A stretch of DNA of 64,000 bases. Source: Hippasteria phrygiana. Its lineage: Eukaryota; Echinodermata; Asteroidea; Valvatida; Goniasteridae. This document shows, in pieces, positions 39,739 through 53,632 of the stretch; position 1 is the stretch's first letter, and every line of letters begins with the position of its first letter. The notes below the pieces were generated by a model. It searched no databases. It was not told the DNA's origin and saw nothing but the letters and a program-made list of their open reading frames with translations. Both the position numbers and the translations under genes were made by a program. The stretch lies in assembly GCA_037893225.1 (NCBI GenBank), contig JAZGUH010000116.1, positions 1,984,001 to 2,048,000 of the forward strand. The letters run 5' to 3'.

Positions 39739-41589
39739 ATGAAATATCAACCAAATACAGTAATTTTGACATGTATGGATAGCTTAGATCTGGCGCTACA
39801 TGTTGCAATTATCGGCGGCTTCTTAGAGTTAACACTTGTGGAGAACATTCAAACCTCGCAATGTTTATTTTCTTTCCGGCCAACATCTGTGTGCATATTA
39901 CCTTCTATTTATTGCTCCATGCCTGTCAAATTCCCTGGGGTATGGACTAGCTTTACTCATTCATAATTGCATGAAATATCAACCAAATTCAGTAATTTTG
40001 ACATGTATGGATAGCTTAGACCTGCCGCTACATGTTGCAATTATCGGCGGCTTCCTAGAGTTAAAACTTGTGGAGAAAATTCAAACCTCGCAATGTTTAT
40101 TTTCTTTCCGGCCAACATCTGTGTACATGTTACCGTCTATTTATTGCTCCATGCATGTCAAATTCCCTGGGGTATGGACTAGCTTTATTCATTCATAATT
40201 GCATGAAATATCAACCAAATGCAGTAATTTTGACATGTATGGATAGCTTAGATCTGGCGCTACATGTTGCAATCATCGGCGGCTTCCTAGAGTTAAAACT
40301 TGTGGAGAAAATTCAAACCTCGCAATGTTTATTTTCTTTCCGGCCAACATCTGTGTACATGTTACCGTCTATTTATTGCTCCATGCCTGTCAAATTCCCT
40401 AGGGTATGACTTGCTTTACTCATTCATAATTGCATGAAATATCAACCAAATACAGTAATTTTGACATGTATGGATAACTTAGATCTGGCGCTACATGTTG
40501 CAATCATCGGCGGCTTCCTAGAGTTAAAACTTGTGGAGAAAATTCAAACCTCGCAATGTTTATTTTCTTTCCGGCCAACATCTGTGTGCATATTACCGTC
40601 TATTTATTGCTCCATGCCTGTCAAATTCCCTAGGGTATGACTTGCTTTACTCATTCATAATTGCATGAAATATCAACCAAATACAGTAATTTTGACATGT
40701 ATGGATAGCTTAGATCTGGCGCTACATGTTGCAATTATCGGCGGCTTCTTAGAGTTAACACTTGTGGAGAACATTCAAACCTCGCAATGTTTATTTTCTT
40801 TCCGGCCAACATCTGTGTGCATATTACCTTCTATTTATTGCTCCATGCCTGTCAAATTCCCTAGGGTATGACTTGCTTTAATCATTCATAATTGCATGAA
40901 ATATCAACCAAATACAGTAATTTTGACATGTATGGATAGCTTAGATCTGGCGCTACATGTTGCAATTATCGGCGGCTTCTTAGAGTTAAAACTTGTGGAG
41001 AAAATTCAAACCTCGCAATTTTTATTTTCTTTCCGGCCAACATCTGTGTGCATATTACCTTCTATTTATTGCTCCATGCCTGTCAAATTCCCTTGGGTAT
41101 GACTTGCTTTACTCATTCATAATTGCATGAAATATCAACCAAATTCAGTAATTTTGACATGTATGGATAGCTTAGACCTGGCGCTACATGTTGCAATTAT
41201 CGGCGGCTTCCTAGAGTTAAAACTTGTGGAGAAAATTCAAACCTCGCAATGTTTATTTTCTTTCCGGCCAACATCTGTGTACATGTTACCGTCTATTTAT
41301 TGCTCCATGCATGTCAAATTCCCTGGGGTATGGACTAGCTTTATTCATTCATAATTGCATGAAATATCAACCAAATGCAGTAATTTTGACATGTATGGAT
41401 AGCTTAGATCTGGCGCTACATGTTGCAATTATCGGCGGCTTCCTAGAGTTAACACTTGTGGAGAAAATTCAAAACTCGCAATGTTTATTTTCTTTCCGGC
41501 CAACATCTGTGTGCATATTACCTTCTATTTATTGCTCCATGCCTGTCAAATTCCCTAGGGTATGACTTGCTTTACTCATTCATAATTGC
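39739..41589. repeat. Block 1/4-5-6b-Z-1-2-22-23
   Basis: Units at 39739, 39971, 40203, 40434, 40665, 40896, 41127 and 41359. The order repeats 25151-27001, 14,588 bp upstream, including the rare Z unit. Differences are A to T at 41094, which destroys the CCCTAGGG palindrome, and C85 in the type 23 unit. Confidence 0.8.
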
Positions 41590-41820
41590 ATGAAATATCA
41601 ACCAAATACAGTAATTTTGACATGTATGGATAGCTTAGATCTGGCGCTACATGTTGCAATTATCGGCGGCTTCTTAGAGTTAACACTTGTGGAGAACATT
41701 CAAACCTCGCAATTTTTATTTTCTTTCCGGCCAACATCTGTGTGCATATTACCTTCTATTTATTGCTCCATGCCTGTCAAATTCCCTAGGGTATGACTTG
41801 CTTTACTCATTCATAATTGC
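41590..41820. repeat. Chimeric monomer 1/2
   Basis: C108 of type 1 and T125 of type 2 occur in the same unit, with the TTTACTC tail of type 2. The exchange is confined to offsets 108-125 (about 41697-41714). One monomer has been lost relative to the upstream parallel at 27002-27463. Confidence 0.75.
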
Positions 41821-43674
41821 ATGAAATATCAACCAAATACAGTAATTTTGACATGTATGGATAGCTTAGATCTGGCGCTACATGTTGCAATCATCGGCGG
41901 CTTCCTAGAGTTAAAACTTGTGGAGAAAATTCAAACCTCGCAATGTTTATTTTCTTTCCGGCCAACATCTGTGTACATGTTACCGTCTATTTATTGCTCC
42001 ATGCATGTCAAATTCCCTGGGGTATGGACTTGCTTTACTCATTCATAATTGCATGAAATATCAACCAAATACAGTAATTTTGACATGTATGGATAGCTTA
42101 GATCTGGCGCTACATGTTGCAATCATCGGCGGCTTCCTAGAGTTAAAACTTGTGGAGAAAATTCAAACCTCGCAATGTTTATTTTCTTTCCGGCCAACAT
42201 CTGTGTACATGTTACCGTCTATTTATTGCTCCATGCATGTCAAATTCCCTGGGGTATGGACTTGCTTTATTCATTCATAATTGCATGAAATATCAACCAA
42301 ATGCAGTAATTTTGACATGTATGGATAGCTTAGATCTGGCGCTACATGTTGCAATTATCGGCGGCTTCTTAGAGTTAACACTTGTGGAGAAAATTCAAAC
42401 CTCGCAATGTTTATTTTCTTTCCGGCCAACATCTGTGTACATATAACCGTCTATTTATTGCTCCATGCATGTCAAATTCCCTCGGGTATGGACTTGCTTT
42501 ATTCATTCATAATTGCATGAAATATCAACCAAATGCAGTAATTTTGACATGTATGGATAGCTTAGACCTGGCGCTACATGTTTCAATTATCGGCGGCTTC
42601 TTAGAGTTAACACTTGTGGAGAAAATTCAAACCTCGCAATGTTTATTTTCTTTCCGGCCAACATCTGTGTGCATATTACCTTCTATTTATTGCTCCATGC
42701 CTGTCAAATTCCCTAGGGTATGACTTGCTTTACTCATTCATAATTGCATGAAATATCAACCAAATACAGTAATTTTGACATGTATGGATAGCTTAGATCT
42801 GGCGCTACATGTTGCAATCATCGGCGGCTTCCTAGAGTTAAAACTTGTGGAGAAAATTCAAACCTCGCAATGTTTATTTTCTTTCTGGCCAACATCTGTG
42901 TACATGTTACCGTCTATTTATTGCTCCATGCATGTCAAATTCCCTGGGGTATGGACTAGCTTTACTCATTCATAATTGCATGAAATATCAACCAAATTCA
43001 GTAATTTTGACATGTATGGATAGCTTAGACCTGGCGCTACATGTTGCAATTATCGGCGGCTTCCTAGAGTTAAAACTTGTGGAGAAAATTCAAACCTCGC
43101 AATGTTTATTTTCTTTCCGGCCAACATCTGTGTACATGTTACCGTCTATTTATTGCTCCATGCATGTCAAATTCCCTGGGGTATGGACTAGCTTTATTCA
43201 TTCATAATTGCATGAAATATCAACCAAATGCAGTAATTTTGACATGTATGGATAGCTTAGATCTGGCGCTACATGTTGCAATTATCGGCGGCTTCTTAGA
43301 GTTAACACTTGTGGAGAAAATTCAAAACTCGCAATGTTTATTTTCTTTCCGGCCAACATCTGTGTGCATATTACCTTCTATTTATTGCTCCATGCCTGTC
43401 AAATTCCCTAGGGTATGACTTGCTTTACTCATTCATAATTGCATGAAATATCAACCAAATACAGTAATTTTGACATGTATGGATAGCTTAGATCTGGCGC
43501 TACATGTTGCAATTATCGGCGGCTTCTTAGAGTTAACACTTGTGGAGAACATTCAAACCTCGCAATGTTTATTTTCTTTCCGGCCAACATCTGTGTGCAT
43601 ATTACCTTCTATTTATTGCTCCATGCCTGTCAAATTCCCTGGGGTATGGACTAGCTTTACTCATTCATAATTGC
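41821..43674. repeat. Block 3-17-18-19-20/21-22-23-1/4
   Basis: Units at 41821, 42053, 42285, 42517, 42748, 42980, 43212 and 43443. The 42748 unit has T139 of type 20 but the TAGC tail of type 21, so it is a 20/21 chimera that dropped one monomer. Private changes are G to C at 42483 and G to T at 42583. Confidence 0.7.
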
Positions 43675-43905
43675 ATGAAATATCAACCAAATTCAGTAAT
43701 TTTGACATGTATGGATAGCTTAGACCTGCCGGTACATGTTGCAATTATCGGCGGCTTCCTAGAGTTAAAACTTGTGGAGAAAATTCAAACCTCGCAATTT
43801 TTATTTTCTTTCCGGCCAACATCTGTGTGCATATTACCTTCTATTTATTGCTCCATGCCTGTCAAATTCCCTAGGGTATGACTTGCTTTACTCATTCATA
43901 ATTGC
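43675..43905. repeat. Chimeric monomer 5/2
   Basis: C55 and C85 of type 5 are followed by T125 and the 231-bp end of type 2. The exchange lies between offsets 85 and 125. It is followed by type 3, as type 2 would be. A private C to G sits at 43732. Confidence 0.75.
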
Positions 43906-46900
43906 ATGAAATATCAACCAAATACAGTAATTTTGACATGTATGGATAGCTTAGATCTGGCGCTACATGTTGCAATCATCGGCGGCTTCCTAGAGTTAAA
44001 ACTTGTGGAGAAAATTCAAACCTCGCAATGTTTATTTTCTTTCCGGCCAACATCTGTGTACATGTTACCGTCTATTTATTGCTCCATGCATGTCAAATTC
44101 CCTGGGGTATGGACTTGCTTTACTCATTCATAATTGCATGAAATATCAACCAAATACAGTAATTTTGACATGTATGGATAGCTTAGATCTGGCGCTACAT
44201 GTTGCAATCATCGGCGGCTTCCTAGAGTTAAAACTTGTGGAGAAAATTCAAACCTCGCAATGTTTATTTTCTTTCCGGCCAACATCTGTGTACATGTTAC
44301 CGTCTATTTATTGCTCCATGCATGTCAAATTCCCTGGGGTATGGACTAGCTTTACTCATTCATAATTGCATGAAATATCAACCAAATTCAGTAATTTTGA
44401 CATGTATGGATAGCTTAGACCTGCCGCTACATGTTGCAATTATCGGCGGCTTCCTAGAGTTAAAACTTGTGGAGAAAATTCAAACCTCGCAATGTTTATT
44501 TTCTTTCCGGCCAACATCTGTGTACATGTTACCGTCTATTTATTGCTCCATGCATGTCAAATTCCCTGGGGTATGGACTAGCTGTATTCATTCATAATTG
44601 CATGAAATATCAACCAAATGCAGTAATTTTGACATGTATGGATAGCTTAGATCTGGCGCTACATGTTGCAATCATCGGCGGCTTCCTAGAGTTAAAACTT
44701 GTGGAGAAAATTCAAACCTCGCAATGTTTATTTTCTTTCAGGCCAACATCTGTGTACATGTTACCGTCTATTTATTGCTCCATGCCTGTCAAATTCCCTA
44801 GGGTATGACTTGCTTTACTCATTCATAATTGCATGAAATATCAACCAAATACAGTAATTTTGACATGTATGGATAGCTTAGATCTGGCGCTACATGTTGC
44901 AATCATCGGCGGCTTCTTAGAGTTAACACTTGTGGAGAAAATTCAAACCTCGCAATGTTTATTTTCTTTCCGGCCAACATCTGTGTACATGTTACCGTCT
45001 ATTTATTGCTCCATGCATGTCAAATTCCCTGGGGTATGGACTTGCTTTATTCATTCATAATTGCATGAAATATCAACCAAATGCAGTAATTTTGACATGT
45101 ATGGATAGCTTAGATCTGGCGCTACATGTTGCAATCATCGGCGGCTTCCTAGAGTTAAAACTTGTGGAGAAAATTCAAACCTCGCAATGTTTATTTTCTT
45201 TCCGGCCAACATCTGTGTACATGTTACCGTCTATTTATTGCTCCATGCATGTCAAATTCCCTGGGGTATGGACTAGCTTTACTCATTCATAATTGCATGA
45301 AATATCAACCAAATTCAGTAATTTTGACATGTATGGATAGCTTAGATCTGGCGCTACATGTTGCAATTATCGGCGGCTTCTTAGAGTTAAAACTTGTGGA
45401 GAAAATTCAAACCTCGCAATGTTTATTTTCTTTCCGGCCAACATCTGTGTGCATATTACCTTCTATTTATTGCTCCATGCCTGTCAAATTCCCTAGGGTA
45501 TGACTTGCTTTACTCATTCATAATTGCATGAAATATCAACCAAATACAGTAATTTTGACATGTATGGATAGCTTAGATCTGGCGCTACATGTTGCAATCA
45601 TCGGCGGCTTCCTAGAGTTAAAACTTGTGGAGAAAATTCAAACCTCGCAATGTTTATTTTCTTTGCGGCCAACATCTGTGTACATGTTACCGTCTATTTA
45701 TTGCTCCATGCATGTCAAATTCCCTGGGGTATGGACTTGCTTTATTCATTCATAATTGCATGAAATATCAACCAAATGCAGTAATTTTGACATGTATGGA
45801 TAGCTTAGATCTGGCGCTACATGTTGCAATTATCGGCGGCTTCTTAGAGTTAACACTTGTGGAGAAAATTCAAACCTCGCAATGTTTATTTTCTTTCCGG
45901 CCAACATCTGTGTGCATATTACCTTCTATTTATTGCTCCATGCCTGTCAAATTCCCTAGGGTATGACTTGCTTTACTCATTCATAATTGCATGAAATATC
46001 AACCAAATACAGTAATTTTGACATGTATGGATAGCTTAGATCTGGCGCTACATGTTGCAATCATCGGCGGCTTCCTAGAGTTAAAACTTGTGGAGAAAAT
46101 TCAAACCTCGCAATGTTTATTTTCTTTCCGGCAACATCTGTGTACATGTTACCGTCTATTTATTGCTCCATGCATGTCAAATTCCCTGGGGTATGGACTT
46201 GCTTTATTCATTCATAATTGCATGAAATATCAACCAAATGCAGTAATTTTGACATGTATGGATAGCTTAGATCTGGCGCTACATGTTGGAATTATCGGCG
46301 GCTTCTTAGAGTTAACACTTGTGGAGAAAATTCAAACCTCGCAATGTTTATTTTCTTTCCGGCCAACATCTGTGTACATATAACCGTCTATTTATTGCTC
46401 CATGCATATCAAATTCCCTGGGGTATGGACTTGCTTTATTCATTCATAATTGCATGAAATATCAACCAAATGCAGTAATTTTGACATGTATGGATAGCTT
46501 AGACCTGGCGCTACATGTTGCAATTATCGGCGGCTTCTTAGAGTTAACACTTGTGGAGAAAATTCAAACCTCGCAATGTTTATTTTCTTTCCGGCCAACA
46601 TCTGTGTACATATAACCGTCTATTTATTGCTCCATGCATGTCAAATTCCCTGGGGTATGGACTTGCTTTATTCATTCATAATTGCATGAAATATCAACCA
46701 AATGCAGTAATTTTGACATGTATGGATAGCTTAGACCTGGCGCTACATGTTGCAATTATCGGCGGCTTCTTAGAGTTAACACTTGTGGAGAAAATTCAAA
46801 CCTCGCAATGTTTATTTTCTTTCCGGCCAACATCTGTGTGCATATTACCTTCTATTTATTGCTCCATGCCTCTCAAATTCCCTAGGGTATGACTTGCTTT

Positions 46901-47609
46901 ACTCATTCATAATTGCATGAAATATCAACCAAATACAGTAATTTTGACATGTATGGATAGCTTAGACCTGGCGCTACATGTTGCAATCATCGGCGGCTTC
47001 CTAGAGTTAAAACTTGTGGAGAAAATTCAAACCTCGCAATGTTTATTTTCTTTCCGGCCAACATCTGTGTGCATATTACCTTCTATTTATTGCTCCATGC
47101 CTGTCAAATTCCCTAGGGTATGACTTGCTTTACTCATTCATAATTGCATGAAATATCAACCAAATACAGTAATTTTGACATGTATGGATAGCTTAGATCT
47201 GGCGCTACATGTTGCAATTATCGGCGGCTTCTTAGAGTTAACACTTGTGGAGAACATTCAAACCTCGCAATGTTTATTTTCTTTCCGGCCAACATCTGTG
47301 TGCATATTACCTTCTATTTATTGCTCCATGCCTGTCAAATTCCCTAGGGTATGACTTGCTTTAATCATTCATAATTGCATGAAATATCAACCAAATACAG
47401 TAATTTTGACATGTATGGATAGCTTAGATCTGGCGCTACATGTTGCAATTATCGGCGGCTTCTTAGAGTTAAAACTTGTGGAGAAAATTCAAACCTCGCA
47501 ATTTTTATTTTCTTTCCGGCCAACATCTGTGTGCATATTACCTTCTATTTATTGCTCCATGCCTGTCAAATTCCCTAGGGTATGACTTGCTTTACTCATT
47601 CATAATTGC
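43906..47609. repeat. 16-mer duplication, copy 1 (3,704 bp)
   Basis: Order 3-4-5-6a-7 through 16-1-2. The type 5 unit carries T to G at 44584 (AGCTGTATTC), shared with copy 2 at 48288, exactly 3,704 bp later. The unit at 45991 lost one C (near 46132). The step 16 to 1 at 47148 is the duplication junction. Confidence 0.85.
45991..46221. repeat. Type 12 monomer with a 1-bp deletion
   Basis: GGCAAC replaces GGCCAAC near 46132, so this 232-bp-class unit is 231 bp long. The lost base fuses two overlapping reading frames into a 130-codon open frame (45991-46383), the longest in the window. That is an accident of the deletion, not evidence of a gene. Confidence 0.85.
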
Positions 47610-50600
47610 ATGAAATATCAACCAAATACAGTAATTTTGACATGTATGGATAGCTTAGATCTGGCGCTACATGTTGCAATCATCGGCGGCTTCCTAGAGT
47701 TAAAACTTGTGGAGAAAATTCAAACCTCGCAATGTTTATTTTCTTTCCGGCCAACATCTGTGTACATGTTACCGTCTATTTATTGCTCCATGCATGTCAA
47801 ATTCCCTGGGGTATGGACTTGCTTTACTCATTCATAATTGCATGAAATATCAACCAAATACAGTAATTTTGACATGTATGGATAGCTTAGATCTGGCGCT
47901 ACATGTTGCAATCATCGGCGGCTTCCTAGAGTTAAAACTTGTGGAGAAAATTCAAACCTCGCAATGTTTATTTTCTTTCCGGCCAACATCTGTGTACATG
48001 TTACCGTCTATTTATTGCTCCATGCATGTCAAATTCCCTGGGGTATGGACTAGCTTTACTCATTCATAATTGCATGAAATATCAACCAAATTCAGTAATT
48101 TTGACATGTATGGATAGCTTAGACCTGCCGCTACATGTTGCAATTATCGGCGGCTTCCTAGAGTTAAAACTTGTGGAGAAAATTCAAACCTCGCAATGTT
48201 TATTTTCTTTCCGGCCAACATCTGTGTACATGTTACCGTCTATTTATTGCTCCATGCATGTCAAATTCCCTGGGGTATGGACTAGCTGTATTCATTCATA
48301 ATTGCATGAAATATCAACCAAATGCAGTAATTTTGACATGTATGGATAGCTTAGATCTGGCGCTACATGTTGCAATCATCGGCGGCTTCCTAGAGTTAAA
48401 ACTTGTGGAGAAAATTCAAACCTCGCAATGTTTATTTTCTTTCAGGCCAACATCTGTGTACATGTTACCGTCTATTTATTGCTCCATGCCTGTCAAATTC
48501 CCTAGGGTATGACTTGCTTTACTCATTCATAATTGCATGAAATATCAACCAAATACAGTAATTTTGACATGTATGGATAGCTTAGATCTGGCGCTACATG
48601 TTGCAATCATCGGCGGCTTCTTAGAGTTAACACTTGTGGAGAAAATTCAAACCTCGCAATGTTTATTTTCTTTCCGGCCAACATCTGTGTACATGTTACC
48701 GTCTATTTATTGCTCCATGCATGTCAAATTCCCTGGGGTATGGACTTGCTTTATTCATTCATAATTGCATGAAATATCAACCAAATGCAGTAATTTTGAC
48801 ATGTATGGATAGCTTAGATCTGGCGCTACATGTTGCAATCATCGGCGGCTTCCTAGAGTTAAAACTTGTGGAGAAAATTCAAACCTCGCAATGTTTATTT
48901 TCTTTCCGGCCAACATCTGTGTACATGTTACCGTCTATTTATTGCTCCATGCATGTCAAATTCCCTGGGGTATGGACTAGCTTTACTCATTCATAATTGC
49001 ATGAAATATCAACCAAATTCAGTAATTTTGACATGTATGGATAGCTTAGATCTGGCGCTACATGTTGCAATTATCGGCGGCTTCTTAGAGTTAAAACTTG
49101 TGGAGAAAATTCAAACCTCGCAATGTTTATTTTCTTTCCGGCCAACATCTGTGTGCATATTACCTTCTATTTATTGCTCCATGCCTGTCAAATTCCCTAG
49201 GGTATGACTTGCTTTACTCATTCATAATTGCATGAAATATCAACCAAATACAGTAATTTTGACATGTATGGATAGCTTAGATCTGGCGCTACATGTTGCA
49301 ATCATCGGCGGCTTCCTAGAGTTAAAACTTGTGGAGAAAATTCAAACCTCGCAATGTTTATTTTCTTTGCGGCCAACATCTGTGTACATGTTACCGTCTA
49401 TTTATTGCTCCATGCATGTCAAATTCCCTGGGGTATGGACTTGCTTTATTCATTCATAATTGCATGAAATATCAACCAAATGCAGTAATTTTGACATGTA
49501 TGGATAGCTTAGATCTGGCGCTACATGTTGCAATTATCGGCGGCTTCTTAGAGTTAACACTTGTGGAGAAAATTCAAACCTCGCAATGTTTATTTTCTTT
49601 CCGGCCAACATCTGTGTGCATATTACCTTCTATTTATTGCTCCATGCCTGTCAAATTCCCTAGGGTATGACTTGCTTTACTCATTCATAATTGCATGAAA
49701 TATCAACCAAATACAGTAATTTTGACATGTATGGATAGCTTAGATCTGGCGCTACATGTTGCAATCATCGGCGGCTTCCTAGAGTTAAAACTTGTGGAGA
49801 AAATTCAAACCTCGCAATGTTTATTTTCTTTCCGGCCAACATCTGTGTACATGTTACCGTCTATTTATTGCTCCATGCATGTCAAATTCCCTGGGGTATG
49901 GACTTGCTTTATTCATTCATAATTGCATGAAATATCAACCAAATGCAGTAATTTTGACATGTATGGATAGCTTAGATCTGGCGCTACATGTTGGAATTAT
50001 CGGCGGCTTCTTAGAGTTAACACTTGTGGAGAAAATTCAAACCTCGCAATGTTTATTTTCTTTCCGGCCAACATCTGTGTACATATAACCGTCTATTTAT
50101 TGCTCCATGCATATCAAATTCCCTGGGGTATGGACTTGCTTTATTCATTCATAATTGCATGAAATATCAACCAAATGCAGTAATTTTGACATGTATGGAT
50201 AGCTTAGACCTGGCGCTACATGTTGCAATTATCGGCGGCTTCTTAGAGTTAACACTTGTGGAGAAAATTCAAACCTCGCAATGTTTATTTTCTTTCCGGC
50301 CAACATCTGTGTACATATAACCGTCTATTTATTGCTCCATGCATGTCAAATTCCCTGGGGTATGGACTTGCTTTATTCATTCATAATTGCATGAAATATC
50401 AACCAAATGCAGTAATTTTGACATGTATGGATAGCTTAGACCTGGCGCTACATGTTGCAATTATCGGCGGCTTCTTAGAGTTAACACTTGTGGAGAAAAT
50501 TCAAACCTCGCAATGTTTATTTTCTTTCCGGCCAACATCTGTGTGCATATTACCTTCTATTTATTGCTCCATGCCTCTCAAATTCCCTAGGGTATGACTT

Positions 50601-50852
50601 GCTTTACTCATTCATAATTGCATGAAATATCAACCAAATACAGTAATTTTGACATGTATGGATAGCTTAGACCTGGCGCTACATGTTGCAATCATCGGCG
50701 GCTTCCTAGAGTTAAAACTTGTGGAGAAAATTCAAACCTCGCAATGTTTATTTTCTTTCCGGCCAACATCTGTGTGCATATTACCTTCTATTTATTGCTC
50801 CATGCCTGTCAAATTCCCTAGGGTATGACTTGCTTTACTCATTCATAATTGC
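47610..50852. repeat. 16-mer duplication, copy 2 (14 of 16 monomers)
   Basis: Order 3-4-5-6a-7 through 16, then type 17 at 50853 instead of type 1. It shares T to G at 48288 with copy 1 but lacks the 1-bp deletion. Confidence 0.85.
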
Positions 50853-52474
50853 ATGAAATATCAACCAAATACAGTAATTTTGACATGTATGGATAGCTTA
50901 GATCTGGCGCTACATGTTGCAATCATCGGCGGCTTCCTAGAGTTAAAACTTGTGGAGAAAATTCAAACCTCGCAATGTTTATTTTCTTTCCGGCCAACAT
51001 CTGTGTACATGTTACCGTCTATTTATTGCTCCATGCATGTCAAATTCCCTGGGGTATGGACTTGCTTTATTCATTCATAATTGCATGAAATATCAACCAA
51101 ATGCAGTAATTTTGACATGTATGGATAGCTTAGATCTGGCGCTACATGTTGCAATTATCGGCGGCTTCTTAGAGTTAACACTTGTGGAGAAAATTCAAAC
51201 CTCGCAATGTTTATTTTCTTTCCGGCCAACATCTGTGTACATATAACCGTCTATTTATTGCTCCATGCATGTCAAATTCCCTGGGGTATGGACTTGCTTT
51301 ATTCATTCATAATTGCATGAAATATCAACCAAATGCAGTAATTTTGACATGTATGGATAGCTTAGATCTGGCGCTACATGTTGCAATTATCGGCGGCTTC
51401 TTAGAGTTAACACTTGTGGAGAAAATTCAAACCTCGCAATGTTTATTTTCTTTCCGGCCAACATCTGTGTACATATAACCGTCTATTTATTGCTCCATGC
51501 ATGTCAAATTCCCTGGGGTATGGACTTGCTTTATTCATTCATAATTGCATGAAATATCAACCAAATGCAGTAATTTTGACATGTATGGATAGCTTAGACC
51601 TGGCGCTACATGTTGCAATTATCGGCGGCTTCTTAGAGTTAACACTTGTGGAGAAAATTCAAACCTCGCAATGTTTATTTTCTTTCCGGCCAACATCTGT
51701 GTGCATATTACCTTCTATTTATTGCTCCATGCCTGTCAAATTCCCTAGGGTATGACTTGCTTTACTCATTCATAATTGCATGAAATATCAACCAAATACA
51801 GTAATTTTGACATGTATGGATAGCTTAGATCTGGCGCTACATGTTGCAATCATCGGCGGCTTCCTAGAGTTAAAACTTGTGGAGAAAATTCAAACCTCGC
51901 AATGTTTATTTTCTTTCTGGCCAACATCTGTGTACATGTTACCGTCTATTTATTGCTCCATGCATGTCAAATTCCCTGGGGTATGGACTTCCTTTACTCA
52001 TTCATAATTGCATGAAATATCAACCAAATTCAGTAATTTTGACATGTATGGATAGCTTCGACCTGGCGCTACATGTTGCAATTATCGGCGGCTTCCTAGA
52101 GTTAAAACTTGTGGAGAAAATTCAAACCTCGCAATGTTTATTTTCTTTCCGGCCAACATCTGTGTACATGTTACCGTCTATTTATTGCTCCATGCATGTC
52201 AAATTCCCTGGGGTATGGACTAGCTTTATTCATTCATAATTGCATGAAATATCAACCAAATGCAGTAATTTTGACATGTATGGATAGCTTAGATCTGGCG
52301 CTACATGTTGCAATTATCGGCGGCTTCTTAGAGTTAACACTTGTGGAGAAAATTCAAAACTCGCAATGTTTATTTTCTTTCCGGCCAACATCTGTGTGCA
52401 TATTACCTTCTATTTATTGCTCCATGCCTGTCAAATTCCCTAGGGTATGACTTGCTTTACTCATTCATAATTGC
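50853..52474. repeat. Block 17-18-18-19-20-22-23
   Basis: Two type 18 monomers stand side by side (51085 and 51317), a single-monomer duplication. Type 20 (51780) is followed by type 22 (52012) without 21. The 52012 unit has a private A to C at 52059. Confidence 0.75.
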
Positions 52475-53632
52475 ATGAAATATCAACCAAATACAGTAAT
52501 TTTGACATGTATGGATAGCTTAGATCTGGCGCTACATGTTGCAATTATCGGCGGCTTCTTAGAGTTAACACTTGTGGAGAACATTCAAACCTCGCAATGT
52601 TTATTTTCTTTCCGGCCAACATCTGTGTGCATATTACCTTCTATTTATTGCTCCATGCCTGTCAAATTACCTGGGGTATGGACTAGCTTTACTCATTCAT
52701 AATTGCATGAAATATCAACCAAATTCAGTAATTTTGACATGTATGGATAGCTTAGACCTGCCGCTACATGTTGCAATTATCGGCGGCTTCCTAGAGTTAA
52801 AACTTGTGGAGAAAATTCAAACCTCGCAATGTTTATTTTCTTTCCGGCCAACATCTGTGTACATGTTACCGTCTATTTATTGCTCCATGCATGTCAAATT
52901 CCCTGGGGTATGGACTAGCTTTATTCATTCATAATTGCATGAAATATCAACCAAATGCAGTAATTTTGACATGTATGGATAGCTTAGATCTGGCGCTACA
53001 TGTTGCAATCATCGGCGGCTTCCTAGAGTTAAAACTTGTGGAGAAAATTCAAACCTCGCAATGTTTATTTTCTTTCCGGCCAACATCTGTGTACATGTTA
53101 CCGTCTATTTATTGCTCCATGCCTGTCAAATTCCCTAGGGTATGACTTGCTTTACTCATTCATAATTGCATGAAATATCAACCAAATACAGTAATTTTGA
53201 CATGTATGGATAGCTTAGATCTGGCGCTACATGTTGCAATCATCGGCGGCTTCTTAGAGTTAACACTTGTGGAGAAAATTCAAACCTCGCAATGTTTATT
53301 TTCTTTCCGGCCAACATCTGTGTACATGTTACCGTCTATTTATTGCTCCATGCATGTCAAATTCCCTGGGGTATGGACTTGCTTTATTCATTCATAATTG
53401 CATGAAATATCAACCAAATGCAGTAATTTTGACATGTATGGATAGCTTAGACCTGGCGCTACATGTTGCAATTATCGGCGGCTTCTTAGAGTTAACACTT
53501 GTGGAGAAAATTCAAACCTCGCAATGTTTATTTTCTTTCCGGCCAACATCTGTGTGCATATTACCTTCTATTTATTGCTCCATGCCTCTCAAATTCCCTA
53601 GGGTATGACTTGCTTTACTCATTCATAATTGC
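52475..53632. repeat. Block 1/4-5-6b-7-15
   Basis: The 1/4 chimera here carries C to A at 52669, shared only with 58924 and 61935, so it is closest to the right-hand 13-mers. The jump 7 to 15 is at 53402. Confidence 0.8.

Noticed and set aside
45991..46383. A 130-codon open frame, the longest in the window
   Set aside because: It arises only because a single base was lost near 46132, fusing two overlapping repeat frames. No other monomer has it.
52050..52070. CENP-B box
   Set aside because: The core needs TTCG followed by a spaced CGGG. TTCG appears only through a private change at 52059 and no CGGG lies at the required spacing.
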